Below, piece by piece: positions 10,610 to 22,680 of a DNA stretch of 64,000 nucleotides. The notes below the pieces were generated by a model. The model was not told the origin of the DNA, made no database searches, and saw only the letters and a program-made list of their open reading frames with translations. A program made the translations under genes and the position numbers. The DNA comes from Merluccius polli (lineage: Eukaryota; Chordata; Actinopteri; Gadiformes; Merlucciidae): positions 480,001-544,000 of the forward strand of contig JAOPHQ010002276.1 of NCBI GenBank assembly GCA_030340625.1, read 5' to 3'. Numbering within the stretch: position 1 is the first letter of the stretch; every line of letters starts with the position of its first letter.

Positions 10610-12444
10610 GGAAAGCTTTCTAAACATAGTCCTGTCTGAGTCTGGTCCAAGTTGACAGTTATTAATGTTTCGTTTAGTGCATTAATCTTTAGACCGGTGA
10701 TAAGACTGCTTATGTTACTGCTTATGCAGTTATCGGAAGTTAATCAACACCCCTGCAGCCAATCAGAATTGAGTATACCTGTATATGGTAGGATATATTG
10801 GTATAAAGGCCTGTAATTACTAATTGCTGATGCATCAAGATTATTCTTTTTCAAGGCCTGTGGGAATGACTACCTGTAGTGTACCTGACGCAATGCACTT
10901 TAAAACGTTTTTAAAGAAGCTTGTCAGTAGGGCACGGGTAGAAGACCACACTTACCCGTACCCTTGTAGAAAAAAGTAGCAGCTGTGTTTGTCCTACAAT
11001 GACAACTCTGTGAAAAGGGTCTAGAGCACACGCTGCACTAGTTTCCTTAAGAAGCACAGAGCAATACAATTGAAATATAATTAAATAATCCCAAAGTATT
11101 ACGTTATATATTAGGGACCTGCTGGGATCATTTGTTACAAGTTGAGTTTGTAAAGCATAAATGGATTTTGAAAGAACAAAACCGAATGTACTATCTAGGT
11201 GAGGGTAAGAGAACTGTATTCATGGGGAACTAAACTGGTATTATAGAAGATATAATTGTGCAAAGTGAGGTAATTATGAAGGATGGTAGTGGGACACCAT
11301 CCAATTCTTCAAACTCACATCTGAATTACTTCATCTTTCAAATTACGCAAGACAACCACAGACACACACAACACACCCAATCTCGCACTGTAACCCATTC
11401 ACCATCTATTTTGAGATGTCTCTTCTACATATTTTTGTAATTGCACACAGGTTTTTGACTTTGAAATATGCATACCGCACAAAAAAGGTGTCTCTGCTGA
11501 ATGGATCCTGTGTGTGTGTGTGCCTTTCCTGCTGAATAGAGAAAACACACCATTGCGCACACTCATGTAAACTACAAAAACTAGCATGATTCCACAGATG
11601 CAACTTTATGCTTCATTGGCAGATACACACACTTTCTAACACACATACACAGAGGAAACAGAGGTGTAGCAGGGAGTTGACAGGCACCAGTTACCCACAG
11701 AGTCAAGACATGCTGGAAAAGAGAGCTGCAGGGCATGTAAGCACAAAGATGGAAGGCAAGAGAGGCTGGGAGGAGAGGAAGAGGAGAAAGGACGAAAGGG
11801 GAGAAAAGAAGAGAGGGGGGGTATAAAGGAATATAAGAGGAGGGGAAAGAATGAGAGAAGACAAGGGGAGAGGATATAAGAAAATAGAGAAGAGGAGGCT
11901 TGAAGGGAAGAGAGAAAAGGAAAGAAGGAGAGGTGTCAGACATATATTAGGAAGGGGGACTGAACACAGTGAAGTGATAATAACGCTGAAGATACCTTCC
12001 TATCCTTCAGTTCGAGTTTGGCCTCTGAGCCTATGTGCATTCACAAGGATACACATGCACACGCATGCACGCAGGAACACACACACACGCACGCACACGC
12101 ACACACTGCATATGCATCAGTTAATGAAGCATGCTCCATTCCATCTCTCCCGGCGACAGGCAGCACAGTTATTTTCCTTAGTCAGCAACTTGTGATCAAA
12201 TCCCAGTAAATCGTGATGTATCACACACGCTATCAGATGTGAAAGAGCATGCCGTGTTGGAAGACACACACACACATTTTAAATGCTTTATTTGAAATCA
12301 CAAACATGCATTTCCATTCTAATTCAAAATATTAATTATATAATATAATAATTATTGTGGGAGTAAGTAGTAAAATGTATTTACTTTCTCTACAGCTGAG
12401 CTGGGAGACATTGCTGTTGCTGCCACCACCCACTTACCACTCAC

Positions 12445-12787
12445 CAGTGCTGAGCAAGCTACTTGGAAAGTGTAGTGAGTTAATCTACCAGTTACTCTAC
12501 ATTAAATTAAGCTTCACTATACTGAAGCTACCCCCCTAGAGAAATGTAACAAACTAAGCTACAGCAACATGGCAAAAGTAGTTGAAGCGGAAGAAGTAAT
12601 TTTAAACATTAAACCAACTTTGAGTGGCAGGCAAAAAATGTTAAGTTCAATTGTTTATTAAACAATAAGCTGTGCTCTCTGCTTATTGTTTAACTGCTCC
12701 AAAACCAGTTTGGCAAAAAAAAAAAACATGTGCCCCACATAATAACAAAAAGCAGGTGTCCAGAGTGTGTGGATGTTCATCTATGTT

Positions 12788-12872
<85 letters not shown>

Positions 12873-13220
12873 CATTCGGGATCAATTCCTCTATGTCCTC
12901 ACCCTTTGAGTAGGAGCTAACGTGTCTATATTCCCCTGCAGCAGGCAAGTCACAGGATTGGTATGTGATGTCACTGTCATCGGCTACACATACAGGTCCG
13001 TGTATAATGGTGGTGGCATCACTTACTGATCCTTAGCAGTTTTATTTCAGACTGCAGCAGAAAAGCTCTGTTGTGCTGGATCAATAAAAGAGCTTCACCA
13101 CTGAAATGCTATTTGATTCATAAAATGACACTACCAACACGCAACTAAGAAATGTAGTTAAACTAGTAACGCCGCTACTAGTGGTGATGCTACTAGTAAC
13201 GCCGCTGCTGCCCAACACTG
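12445..13220. mobile_element. Candidate hAT-like non-autonomous element
   Basis: The left end begins CAGTGCTGAGCAAG and the right end, reverse-complemented, begins CAGTGTTGGGCAG, an inverted pair of the CAGTG type seen in many fish hAT elements. Between them are short repeated words such as GTTACT and ACTAGT and a long GT microsatellite. No matching 8-bp duplication is found at the flanks and there is no transposase. The boundaries are tentative. Confidence 0.4.
12790..12871. repeat. (GT)n microsatellite
   Basis: About 80 bp of nearly uninterrupted GT dinucleotide, lying inside the candidate element 12445-13220. Confidence 0.95.
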
Positions 13221-13512
13221 CATACCAATCCCATACAGAGGTAACAGTGAAGTGTTTTTCAGGTGGAGGCCCTAGATGACCAACAAACAGTGTCTGTATG
13301 CTCAGAGAGAGCTTTAGGTGTACATTGTAGTCATTTGTTACCAATTTTATCCAGCTTTGAATTTGCCATCTTAACACAGATGATGAGAGTGTGGACACCT
13401 GGCTGTAATTGAGTTATGTTTAATGACTTGCTAATGGTGGTGGTCTTCCTCCTAAGCCTATGGCCTCGACTTCTAGGCCAAGAGGATCACAAGTGTAAAG
13501 AATTAACCTTAA

Positions 13513-14972
13513 AGGTAGACTGTGTACAATTTCGTGGCATCTAGTGGAACGGAGTTGGCAGATATTGAATATAATATTAATAAGTATGTTTTTTCATTAG
13601 TGTATAATGACCTGAAAATAATAATCGTTGTGTTTTTGTTTGCTTAAAAAGAGCCGTTTATATCTATATGGGGAGCGGGTCGCCTTCCACAGAGGCCGCC
13701 ATGTTGCACCACCATGTTTGTACAGTAGCCCAGAACGGACAAACGTCTCTAGAGAAATAAAGCCTTCGCTGTTGCATATTGGTGTTGCTAAAATAGGTTC
13801 GTTCCCTAACGTTTAGTAGCTGGTCCGGGTGGGCGGAGCTCCTCCGTGTTAGATAGTACGTTTTACAATAATGTCCGCCCGCCAGGGACGTCCCGACATC
13901 AAAACTGAAAATGACATTTATAGCAGCATAGCGCTGCTGTGTAATAAAATAATCTCAATAGAAAGATTGAGATTAGATATTGGATATTCAGCAGATTATC
14001 ACGTTTTGAATTAGCGATGTACATGGTGAACTAAAAACGTGATCACCGGTATGAGTCCCGTGTGTCTAGCGGTGTCTACCTGCCGAAGAGATGGGGCTTC
14101 CAAGCGCAACCATCGGGCAGCTGCACTCCTCTATAGAGCCATCGTTTGGTCACTATTACTAGACAATAGGCAAATTACAAAGTACCATGCCCTGCCCTAA
14201 ACAATAGCCTCACTAAAATGCAGTTAAACCGGATACGTCTCAGGTTACAAAATGTTCTGAATGGATATAACATTATAATGGTTGTTTAGAAGTGTATCCC
14301 ACTAGCTCTACAACATTACATTTAGTGTATCCCGCCAGGAATGTCCCACCTTCTAAACTAGCAGCATAGCACTACTATGGTGGTGTATTAAAAATAATCA
14401 CACATCAATATAGCGGTTTATGGCGTTTAAAATATTTTTTTAAGTTAGAAAGATATTGGATATTCAACAGATATTCACACTCCGAATTACAGTGATCTGA
14501 CACGGGAAACTAAATACGCGATCACAGCTATGAGTGATTGCATAATTAAACAGGATACGTCTCACGTTACAAAATGTTCTGAATGGATATAACAGTAAAA
14601 TCGCTGTTTAGAAGTGTAACCTGCTAGCTCTAGAACAGGAAAAAGCAGGTAAAAAACTGTGGCCAATATAGCTCCAGTGTGAATGTAACGCACATAGACT
14701 GTATAAAATACAGGTGACTTTCGATATGTGTACATTGGTGGAAACTATACAAACAAAAAAACAAAATGAGTACACAAGTACTCCTTGAGAATTGGACTGT
14801 GTATTTAATTACAATTTTCTGGTATTTATTGCACCCCTAGCACCTACTGGCACCTTACAGGCCAGCACAGGCCACCGTAGCTTCTCCTACATCGTTGGAA
14901 AGGGAGAGGTGAGGGGGGGTATTCAGTTGGTTCCTCACCGCTAGATGCCACTAAATGTTACACACTGCACCT
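13513..14972. mobile_element. TTAA-target non-autonomous DNA transposon
   Basis: TTAA occurs at both flanks (13509-13512 and 14973-14976). Directly inside, the left end AGGTAGACTGTGTACAATTT and the right end (reverse-complemented AGGTGCAGTGTGTAACATTT) form an imperfect inverted repeat that continues into GTGGCATCTAG. TTAA targets are typical of piggyBac and Kolobok elements. Inside, two blocks repeat in direct order: about 13965-14300 resembles about 14440-14635 (shared words TTGGATATTCA and GGATACGTCTCA). No transposase is seen. Confidence 0.7.
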
Positions 14973-15254
14973 TTAATTTAAACAGGGTTTTCAAAGTGAC
15001 ATTCATATCTTCAAGTGAGCCTTGATGCTTGAATGTTAAAGCAACTGTATAATTTCTTTTATTTGTTTCAGGTTGAAACATACAAGAAGAAAGGACTCCG
15101 GAGAGAAAGATAGTCCAACTGTGACACCTGTGGTGTGTGAATATTTCCATGTGCTAAAAAGCAATGACCTTTAATTATCCAGGCTACTGCATTTTCTGCA
15201 AATCCTTAGTGTCCATGCAGGCAATGTGCCAGTATGACCAAACATGAGTATCCT

Positions 15255-15575
15255 TATTTATCCTTTAATGATAATGACATACTTTATTAATCCCCATGGG
15301 GAAATTAATTCTCTGCATTTAAGCGTTCCTATGCTAGGAGCAGTGGGTTGCCACACAAGTATAGCGCCCGGGAACCAACTCCAGTTATAGCGCCCTTGCC
15401 TTGGTTATGGGCAGCAGGGCAGGAGTGTTAAGTTGCCTTGGTTATGTGCAGCAGGGCAGAAGTGCACCCAGAGGAAACCCACGTGAACATACAAAAAAAA
15501 CCCTCTACAAAACCCACAACCTTCTTGCTGTGATGCAGCAGAGCTAACCACTGTGCCACTGTACCTGAATGTTGA
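15255..15575. repeat. Fish interspersed repeat, LINE/SINE tail type
   Basis: It begins with TACTTTATTAATCCCCATGG, like the 3' ends of several fish non-LTR elements. It ends with a block reading ACCTTCTTGCTGTG and CTAACCACTGTGCCACTG, a phrase I recall as very common in fish repeats. There is a small internal duplication (CTTGGTTATGGGCAGCAGGG and a near copy). It is non-coding. Confidence 0.5.
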
Positions 15576-17092
15576 TGCTGTGGAATGACTTGTGATTGAC
15601 AAAATCACCTTCATTCTCACCTAGACATGCTGTGATGGAAATATGGGTGCATTCTATGGCACCAATCCCTCTGGCAAACCCTATGAAAGGAGTAGATTGC
15701 ATTTAATATTCAACAATACACGTCATAGGGTCTACATTATTTATAGATCAAGTAGTCAACTTAAGTTAATGTCTACCTGCTATTTCATAAAAACCCTCTT
15801 TTATAGACGGGCTAGTGGCCTGAAAACACAACAAATGCATCAAGTAGCTCTGTTAGAGCAAGATCCACCTTACAAATTGTGTGGCTGACAGTGCTTTTGC
15901 TTAGGTTCTCAGCACCTACAGCATACATAAAGGTACCTGTTAGGGGTTTCAACTAATCTTTCATTTTTTTTGTTGAACATAGATTTGTTTGAACAATTGT
16001 TTTCTACGTTATGCCATGTTAAATAAACAGAATTTAAGGTATTTAGAGAAGGACAGACTTCCACTATCCCTGCAAGAAAGTAGTCGTGTTGTTAGTGCAG
16101 TCAACATTATCTCCAGCAATGTTGCTTAAAAGTTTCAGAAGACAGTGTAATTGACAGTCATTGACCACTTGTCAATAATGTCGCACTCATTGTTTTGTGT
16201 GTGGGTTTCCCGTCATTGCTGGATTGCCTTGTTTTGTCTTTTCATGCTTGGCAGTTTTCATTATGTTCACATATGGAGGAGTGAAAATAGTGGAAGACAG
16301 ATTTGTGTTTGAGTATTTTAAATCAGATCAATCATCTGTGAGGAATATTTAAGTTAACCCCCCCCCCCCATTGATTGGAAAGCAGGCAAAGTGGTCAGTA
16401 TTATGTTTTCTTTCGTTTGTATTAAAGTGATAAGCTAGGTTTGCTCTAACTTCTGTCTCGTGGCACGTTGTTTAAGTTAATGTTAGCCGTGTATAACAAA
16501 GCAGTAAACAAGTGATATTTATTGCCACTCGGGGATATTCCAGTGAGATGAATGAATGTATGAACTAATGTTTTCTTTTGTTTTATGATTGTCTGTACTT
16601 TTAGCTCTACAGTGTTTTACATTGTTGGAGCTGTGTTTGAGATTTCGAATACTGCATTAAACATCAGTAAAAGAAACCTTGCGAGTCTTGCATGTGATCA
16701 TTGGGCGGCATACACAGATCCCATAGTATGAGAGTAGGCCTACTTCCATTTTTCACAAAGCAAATAGGTGGTTCAAGCATTGTGCCATGCCTTGCATGGC
16801 AGGACTAGCGCTATTCACCTGAAGAGAGGCGCTTTTGTGGCTGACGGATCGCCATAAAAGGAAAAAACATCGCTACCCATATTCATGTTTATTAAATTAA
16901 CAACCCGTTATTATTAGTAGGTAGAGCTTTTTGGTATCTTTTGCCTTTGTTTGAACATTGAAACAGCTGCTAAATACATTCATTATTAAAAACCTTGATT
17001 AAAACTGTTACATGCAAGGCAAGGTCCATGCGTGTGTGTTGTGTTTTCCTTCCTGTTTTCTCTCTCTCCCCCTCCCTTCCTTGTTTTCAGGT

Positions 17093-17650
17093 GATCAAAC
17101 TGATGAGCTTCCACCTGTGAGCTCCTGATCAGGCTGCTTGTTGGCTCCCTCAGTTTGGGTTGGCCAATCAGTATTCGGAGCCATGGATAAAAGGGCCAGC
17201 CGACGGAGTTCAAGGAAGAGGATTCTTTTGCTATGTTCTTTGTCTGCCTGACATCTGTGTGCGCAAACAAACCAGTTAAACCTTTGAAGGTATGTGGTGG
17301 GAGACTGTGGGCAGTTAGGTGAGTTGGGGGTACCCTGTACATTGCACACACCGGTAGTTGGTTTTTGTCTATAGACAATAGGTTCATTGGTTGGTGCCAC
17401 CCTTGTAATTGTTTTTGAGAAGGTTTTTCTTTGGATAAGCCAGTTAGGCTTTTGTTTTTGTTCTTTAGAGTCTAGTGAGGCCACATTTTGTTCTAATTAT
17501 TTTATTTGGCACAACCACCTTGCCTTCCGCCTCCCCCACCTTTTGTGTACCTCTGCATTTGTGATTTAATAAATCAACCATAATTGTCACTTCTCCTTGA
17601 CTACTCAATCTCTGGTTGTCATGTTGTGTCCATGTATTGTGGACATAACA
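17093..17650 (+). repeat. Possible solo LTR
   Basis: The order CCAATCAG, then GGATAAAAGG (TATA-like, about 17183-17192), then AATAAATCAACC near 17567 resembles promoter-to-polyadenylation layout in an LTR. No paired copy, target-site duplication or internal region is present, so this is a suggestion only. Open frames on either strand here are unsupported. Confidence 0.25.
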
Positions 17651-17959
17651 AAAAACATTTACCAGTGCTTTCACATCACCTTTTAGTATCGGCTCAGCTT
17701 GCTTGAAACCTCGACCGAGGTGATACCAAAAAAAGTACCAGTAACCAGGTCCTATCCACAACTTTTGCTAATGTAAAACTAATCCAAGCGATTGTCAAGT
17801 TGGTACCATGTGGTGGAAAAGGGGCAGTTAAAAAAAGGCAAAAGTAGAAAAAGGGCACCCTTTACTGGTTGTATTTGAGACCTTTTTGGCAAGAATTGAT
17901 CATTGTTATTGGGTGAAACCAAGATGATGTATCTCCCGTGATTAATTTACTACTCGACA

Positions 17960-18453
17960 ACTTTTTGGGCAGTAGTAAATGCCCTGAACAAAGAAATGCC
18001 AGCCAATGCATAGTGTGCGGGTCTGCAATCACACATCTTCGACATGTTGCACTGGCAACATGCACCTCAAGAAGCTGACAAAGATGAGCCTTTCCCTCCA
18101 CTGAGAATCTATACAGACGTCTTTCATATAGATACTCGTCAGGGGAAGCCAAAGGGTTTTGTCGGTCTCTAAAAACTCTTGCCTTCTAAGAGACCCTCTC
18201 ACTATTCGCGTACCGAGGTCCACAAGATCTTTTAGGAATGGTGATGCCATTTTCCAAGAGAATTGATTGGTAAGTAGGCGGTGCTTTTAAATGTGTTGAT
18301 CTCCAACATAATCTGCCGGAACAGGTTAGGTTTTCAGCATAAATTACCATGGCGATGTGCCCTGGTTAAAATTGGGCTTTCGTGATGCTGAAAACCATTG
18401 GTTAAACCTGAGATTACCGCGCTAACCCCAAATCCTGCTTCGTAGTATAGGCC
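17960..18453 (-). mobile_element. PIF/Harbinger fragment with transposase N-terminus
   Basis: On the minus strand the right end reads GGCCTATACTACGAAGCAGG, a Harbinger-type terminus as I recall it from fish. A frame opens at 18250 with MASPFLKDLVDLGTRIVRGS, followed after a frame change by MASPDEYLYERRLYRFSVEG and HLCQLLEVHVA. The pattern F/SPDEYLYER-YRFS is the hallmark of the HARBI1-like transposase N-terminus. Similarity fades near 17960 and no left terminus is found, so it is a truncated, frameshifted relic without the DDE core. The closest relative in this window is at 57722-58493. Confidence 0.7.
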
Positions 18454-19692
18454 TCTGTACTTTGGCTACTTGTACGAGTGATGGTAATACAAAATGTTGA
18501 CCATTGGATCAAACTTGCGTGTTCATTTGTGTGTGTGTACGCTGTTATCAATAAGGATTAACGCATAAACATGTGGTGTTGACAAAACTTCAAGACACTG
18601 GTATTGATATTCTTGTTAATGTCAATCAAGCAAAAATGTAACCCATATCTCAGGAGACTAGTTGGTAAATATACTGAATTCTTATGGTTATAGGACGACA
18701 ACAGACGCAAGCAGGACCTACAGCCACCGGAGGAGCTATACTGAAGACAATGCATCCCAAGTCTCTGGAATTGCATTCACGTTTCCCTCACTTGTGTCCT
18801 TTCCTTGCGTCTTAGTCCCTTCCACCGTTCAGGAAAATGTTTGTGTTGGTTGGCAACAGCCCAGTCCAGTTGCAGAACTATTTGTGTTGGTGGAACCAAA
18901 TAAATTATTAAACAAACAAATCAGTCTGCTTATTACTGTCAACTAATAAATGGCGCTTTAGCGCTTCGGCACTCGGCCTCGTACCCACGATGGACGTGCT
19001 GATATTCAGTATAACAGCACTCCCTCTTGTGTAATATTGCTTAATTGTTCTTTAAAGGGAGGCTGGGCCAGGTGTTGTATAATTGAGGACATTTAGAAAC
19101 AATAAATCAAATAAACCCTCATGCTGACTTTATGTATTTCTGTGCAAAGCGTCCAGAAAGTGAGGAAGGGCGTATTCCGGGAAAACATCTGCTGGGTAAT
19201 GAATTAATACAGCAGGCAATGTGCACTATACAAAAACAATAACAGTCATTATAAAAACGATGCATAACAATCTTTATAAAATAAATGTATATGATAAATA
19301 AAGTTTGTGCTGTAACCAGTTCTTTGTTCTTTAATTATTCATTTGAGTATTTCTCCCTCTTGCGGAGCAAATGGGATGCATGTGTTTATATGATTGTCCG
19401 ATCGGGGGATTGAGTTTTAAGCTGCCAGTTAAACTATACAAAGGGTTAAAGTGAGGACAGAAACAGTAAAACAATGTCTAACCCTAACCCAGGCAAACTG
19501 ATCTACAGCAGATTGGAACTTGAATGCTACAGCATCTGAACACTACAACCTCTGAACGCAAGTAGTCAACACACAACCACAATGCAAGGAAAAATTACAT
19601 CTTTAAGTCATTCATGGAAGATTAAGTCACATGCCTCCTGCTCATCTAGGCACTCATACAGCTCTCCTACTGGTGCAGCTATGGTGCATGCA

Positions 19693-19759
19693 GAGGCAGA
19701 CGCACCAGCCAAGCTGAGGCTTTAGAGGCAGACGCATCAGCCAAGCTGAGGCTTTAGAG
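19693..19759. repeat. 32-bp tandem duplication
   Basis: Two copies of a 32-bp unit beginning GAGGCAGACGCA abut the left end of the hAT element at 19760. Confidence 0.8.
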
Positions 19760-21011
19760 CAGAGGTCTCATAGTCAAGGCCCGCGGGCCACTTGTGGCCC
19801 GCCGGCCCACATTTTGTGGCCCCCGAGTGGACATCAGTATGTAATGTTAATGTGGCCCGCGTGTCTTTACCAAACGCGCTTTGGCCCGCATGGGCTACCA
19901 TAGCAGGCAGCCAGCCGGGTTGCTAGGAAACGCAGCAAGCAACGGAGTGACACCAAGTGGAAGCGTAGCGGTCCTCATTCATTACATCATGTCCCTCTCA
20001 AAACCCACTGGGAAAAGAAAGGTCGACGATGACCACAGACAATTTCATGAAAGATGGGAGTTAGAATATTTTTTTGTTGAGCACAGGGGAACCCCTACCT
20101 GCCTTGTATGTGCTGAAAAAGTTGCCGTTGTCAAAGAATACAACATCAGACGCCACTACTTAACGAGGCATGCCGAGGAGTATGCGAAATACCGGGGAGA
20201 TGAGAGGGAGAAGCGAGTCACAGACCTAAAGAAATGTTTCACCTGGCAACAAACTCTCTTTAGGAAACCAACCGACGAGGCTGATAAAGCAGTAAAGGCC
20301 AGCTACACACTGAGCGAGATGATCGCTAGGGCAGGAAAGCCTTTTACAGAAGGCGAGTTTATTAAGGAGTGTATGTTGCAGGCTGCGAGTATTGTCTGCC
20401 CCGAAAAGAGAGCTCAGTTTGCCAGCATCAGCCTGTCACCTAACACAGTGGCAGAGCGTGTTACCGAGCTGTCAGGTAACATTTATGGCCAGCTACGTGA
20501 CAAAGTCAAAGACTTCCGTGCTTACTCAGTGGCCCTGGATGAGAGCACAGACACCACTGACACTGCCCAACTGGCCATATACGTCCGTGGTGTAGATGAT
20601 AAGTTTCATGTAACGGAGGAATTACTCAGGGTTATCCCTATGTGTGGCCAAACCACTGCGCAGGAGATATTCCGCCAGCTGTGTGATGCCCTCTCGGATG
20701 CTGGTCTGTCATGGAAAAGGTTGGCTGGGATAACTACAGACGGAGCGCCTTCAATGACAGGGAGGAAGAATGGACTTGTTGCACTTGTGCAAAAAAAATT
20801 GGAAGAGGAGGGTGTGGAGGAGGCAATCGCTCTGCACTGCATCATCCACCAGCAGGCCCTAGCCTGCAAATGCCTAAAGTTTAAACACGTGATGTCTGTT
20901 GTGGTGAAGGTCATAAATCGACTCAGATCTAAGGGCTTAAAGCACCGTCAGTTCCGGGCTTTTCTGGAGGAGATCGAGTCAGCGTACGAAGATGTTCTGT
21001 ACTTCACAGAG
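19760..21011 (+). mobile_element. hAT element, 3' part missing
   Basis: The left terminus CAGAGGTCTCATAGTCAAGG followed by CCCGCGGGCC matches the start of fish hAT elements of the Charlie type, as remembered. The transposase reading frame starts 230 bp inside. After 21011 similarity stops at a GT dinucleotide and pyrimidine- and CA-rich sequence follows; no right terminus was found up to about 21600. Confidence 0.75.
19989..21011 (+). pseudogene. hAT transposase, open but C-terminally truncated
   Basis: The preferred start is the ATG at 19989 (MSLSKPTGKRKVDDD); an upstream in-frame ATG at 19881 lies in terminal repeat sequence. About residues 20-65 form a BED-like zinc finger: FFVEHRGTPTCLVCAEKV then IRRHYLTRHAEEY. 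The first catalytic Asp lies in YSVALDESTDTTDTAQLAI, the second in GITTDGAPSMTGRKNGL, and LHCIIHQQALACK follows. It resembles GTF2IRD2-type/Charlie hAT transposases. 341 codons are open without a stop, so decay is recent, but the C-terminal dimerisation region with the catalytic Glu is absent. The frame leaves the family at FTEV, where GAG|GTAAAT also resembles a splice donor. The open frame continues into CA repeats up to 21317, which is not part of the protein. Confidence 0.85.
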
Positions 21012-21108
21012 GTAAATATTCCTTGTTTACGTATACCTTCTCTCGGTCCGTTAATATTTCTTATATTCTCTCTCCCCCCCCTCTCTCTGTCCCCCCTCTG
21101 TCTCAGAC

Positions 21109-21121
21109 TCACACACTCACA

Positions 21122-21176
<55 letters not shown>

Positions 21177-21206
21177 TCACGCACACACACACACACGCGC
21201 ACACAA
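21109..21206. repeat. (CA)n microsatellite
   Basis: CA-rich run of about 100 bp preceded by pyrimidine tracts, directly downstream of the hAT break. Confidence 0.93.
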
Positions 21207-21580
21207 GGGGGGGCACCACCAGATGCGCATTTCTCCTTGCCGCCCGGTCAGCAAGCGCCTCGGACCCTCAGCTGTGTGTCTGTGGCTATGTGTAGCCTGT
21301 GTCAATGTGTGTGTTAATCTCTCTTGCGCTCTGTGAAGATGAATAAACACAAATCGCGCACCGCGAGCCTGGCGCAGAGGTGCGCGCTCTGGCTCATCTG
21401 GCACAATCGGTTAACGGGGCCGAAAGGAAACTGGCTTCGCTCCGCGGCTATTTCACGTCCGACGTCGATGTTAAACACACGTTATTGATATTGTAGCGTC
21501 CGACCCGACGTAACTACAACAACATAACACAAACTTATCTGACAGATCTCACTTTTTCCTCTGCTCCTCACTCACACACA

Positions 21581-21629
21581 CTGCACTTTAACGCTGCCTC
21601 TAAAGTTTAGAGGCAGCGTTAAAGTGCAG
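21581..21629. repeat. Perfect 49-bp palindrome
   Basis: The 24-nt arms at 21581-21604 and 21606-21629 are exact reverse complements around a single G. The arm begins CTGCACTTTAACGCTGCC. A CA/TC-rich run precedes it. Confidence 0.9.
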
Positions 21630-21677
21630 CAGCTGATGCCCCACTAGTGAACTGGGGCTTCAAACCCAAGACTGTGC

Positions 21678-21678
21678 A

Positions 21679-21712
<34 letters not shown>

Positions 21713-21753
21713 GTCTCTCTCTCTCTCTCTGACAGACAGAGACAGAGAGACAG
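21678..21753. repeat. (CT)n microsatellite ending in GACAGAGA
   Basis: CT/GTCT dinucleotide run that turns into GACAGAGA, so the two halves can pair. A separate short GA run lies at 21890-21915. Confidence 0.9.
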
Positions 21754-22596
21754 TGTGCTAAGTTTTAATTTGTTGTGAAGGAAGGCCCTGTGTTAGCAAG
21801 ATGCTTATCTCCCTTGGCCCAATTAGCAGTGTGTGCAGTTTATATAATTATAATCATTGTGTGACACCACATTAGAGTGATGTGAATTTGAGAGAGAGAG
21901 AGAGAGAGAGAGAGGTCATGTAGAGCTCTGTGTTGGTGTAGTGTGTCTATGTGTTTGATGTTGGAGTGAATTGAACCGGTCTTAACCATGGACCCATGAG
22001 CAGAGGAGCACAGAGGACAGATCACGAGGAATAAAAGGAGTGAGGATAAAGAGAGAGGAGATGAAATAAGACTTGTGGAGAAGGAAACAAGAGGAGAACA
22101 AATGAAACAAAAGGGGAAATGACAAGAAAACTTTGCCTATAGTGCACAATAAAATCCATCTTCTCCAAGCCTACATTATGTTTCAATATCGCATTTCCCT
22201 TGCGAAAAAAAGTGTGCAATGTATATCCATTGTAAAAAATTGGTTTAAATAAATTCCTACGTCGCTCAAGCTATCCATCCTAGTTCTTCTGCCCTAGTTC
22301 TTCAAGCACTAAGGACCGACTAGGGGTCCATGACTTCATGGAAGAAGTCCCCCCCTGTTCTGTGGCTTCCCTCAGGGTAGGTATATAGTGAAGGTTAGGC
22401 TAATTGGAGTCTGTGAACTCCATGTTGGGGTGAAGAGTGTGTGTGTGTGTGCGTGTGTGTGTGTGTGTGGACTCTATGCAGCTTGCAGTCTCCCTGCCCT
22501 ATAGCCATAGGAATAGACATGGGTTGTTATTGTGTTCAGATTTATCATATTAAATTGCAATCTTGTCAATATGTAACTGACTTACTACACATAACT

Positions 22597-22680
22597 AGTC
22601 TTATAATAATAATAATGCATTTGTTTTATATAGTGCTTTTCAAGGTGGTCAAAGACGCTTTACAGTGAGACACAAGGCAA
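22597..22680 (-). repeat. LINE 3' tail fragment
   Basis: ATA repeats followed by TTTTATATAGTGCTTTTCAA and GCTTTACAGTG match, in reverse, the terminal tail of L2-type fish LINEs. No coding part is attached. Confidence 0.5.

Noticed and set aside
11581..11943. 120-codon minus-strand frame rich in Ser/Leu/Pro
   Set aside because: It comes from a purine-rich GGA/GAA tract and has no domain.
12672..12872. Possible gene starting at 12672
   Set aside because: The frame is carried by the GT microsatellite (VCVCVC).
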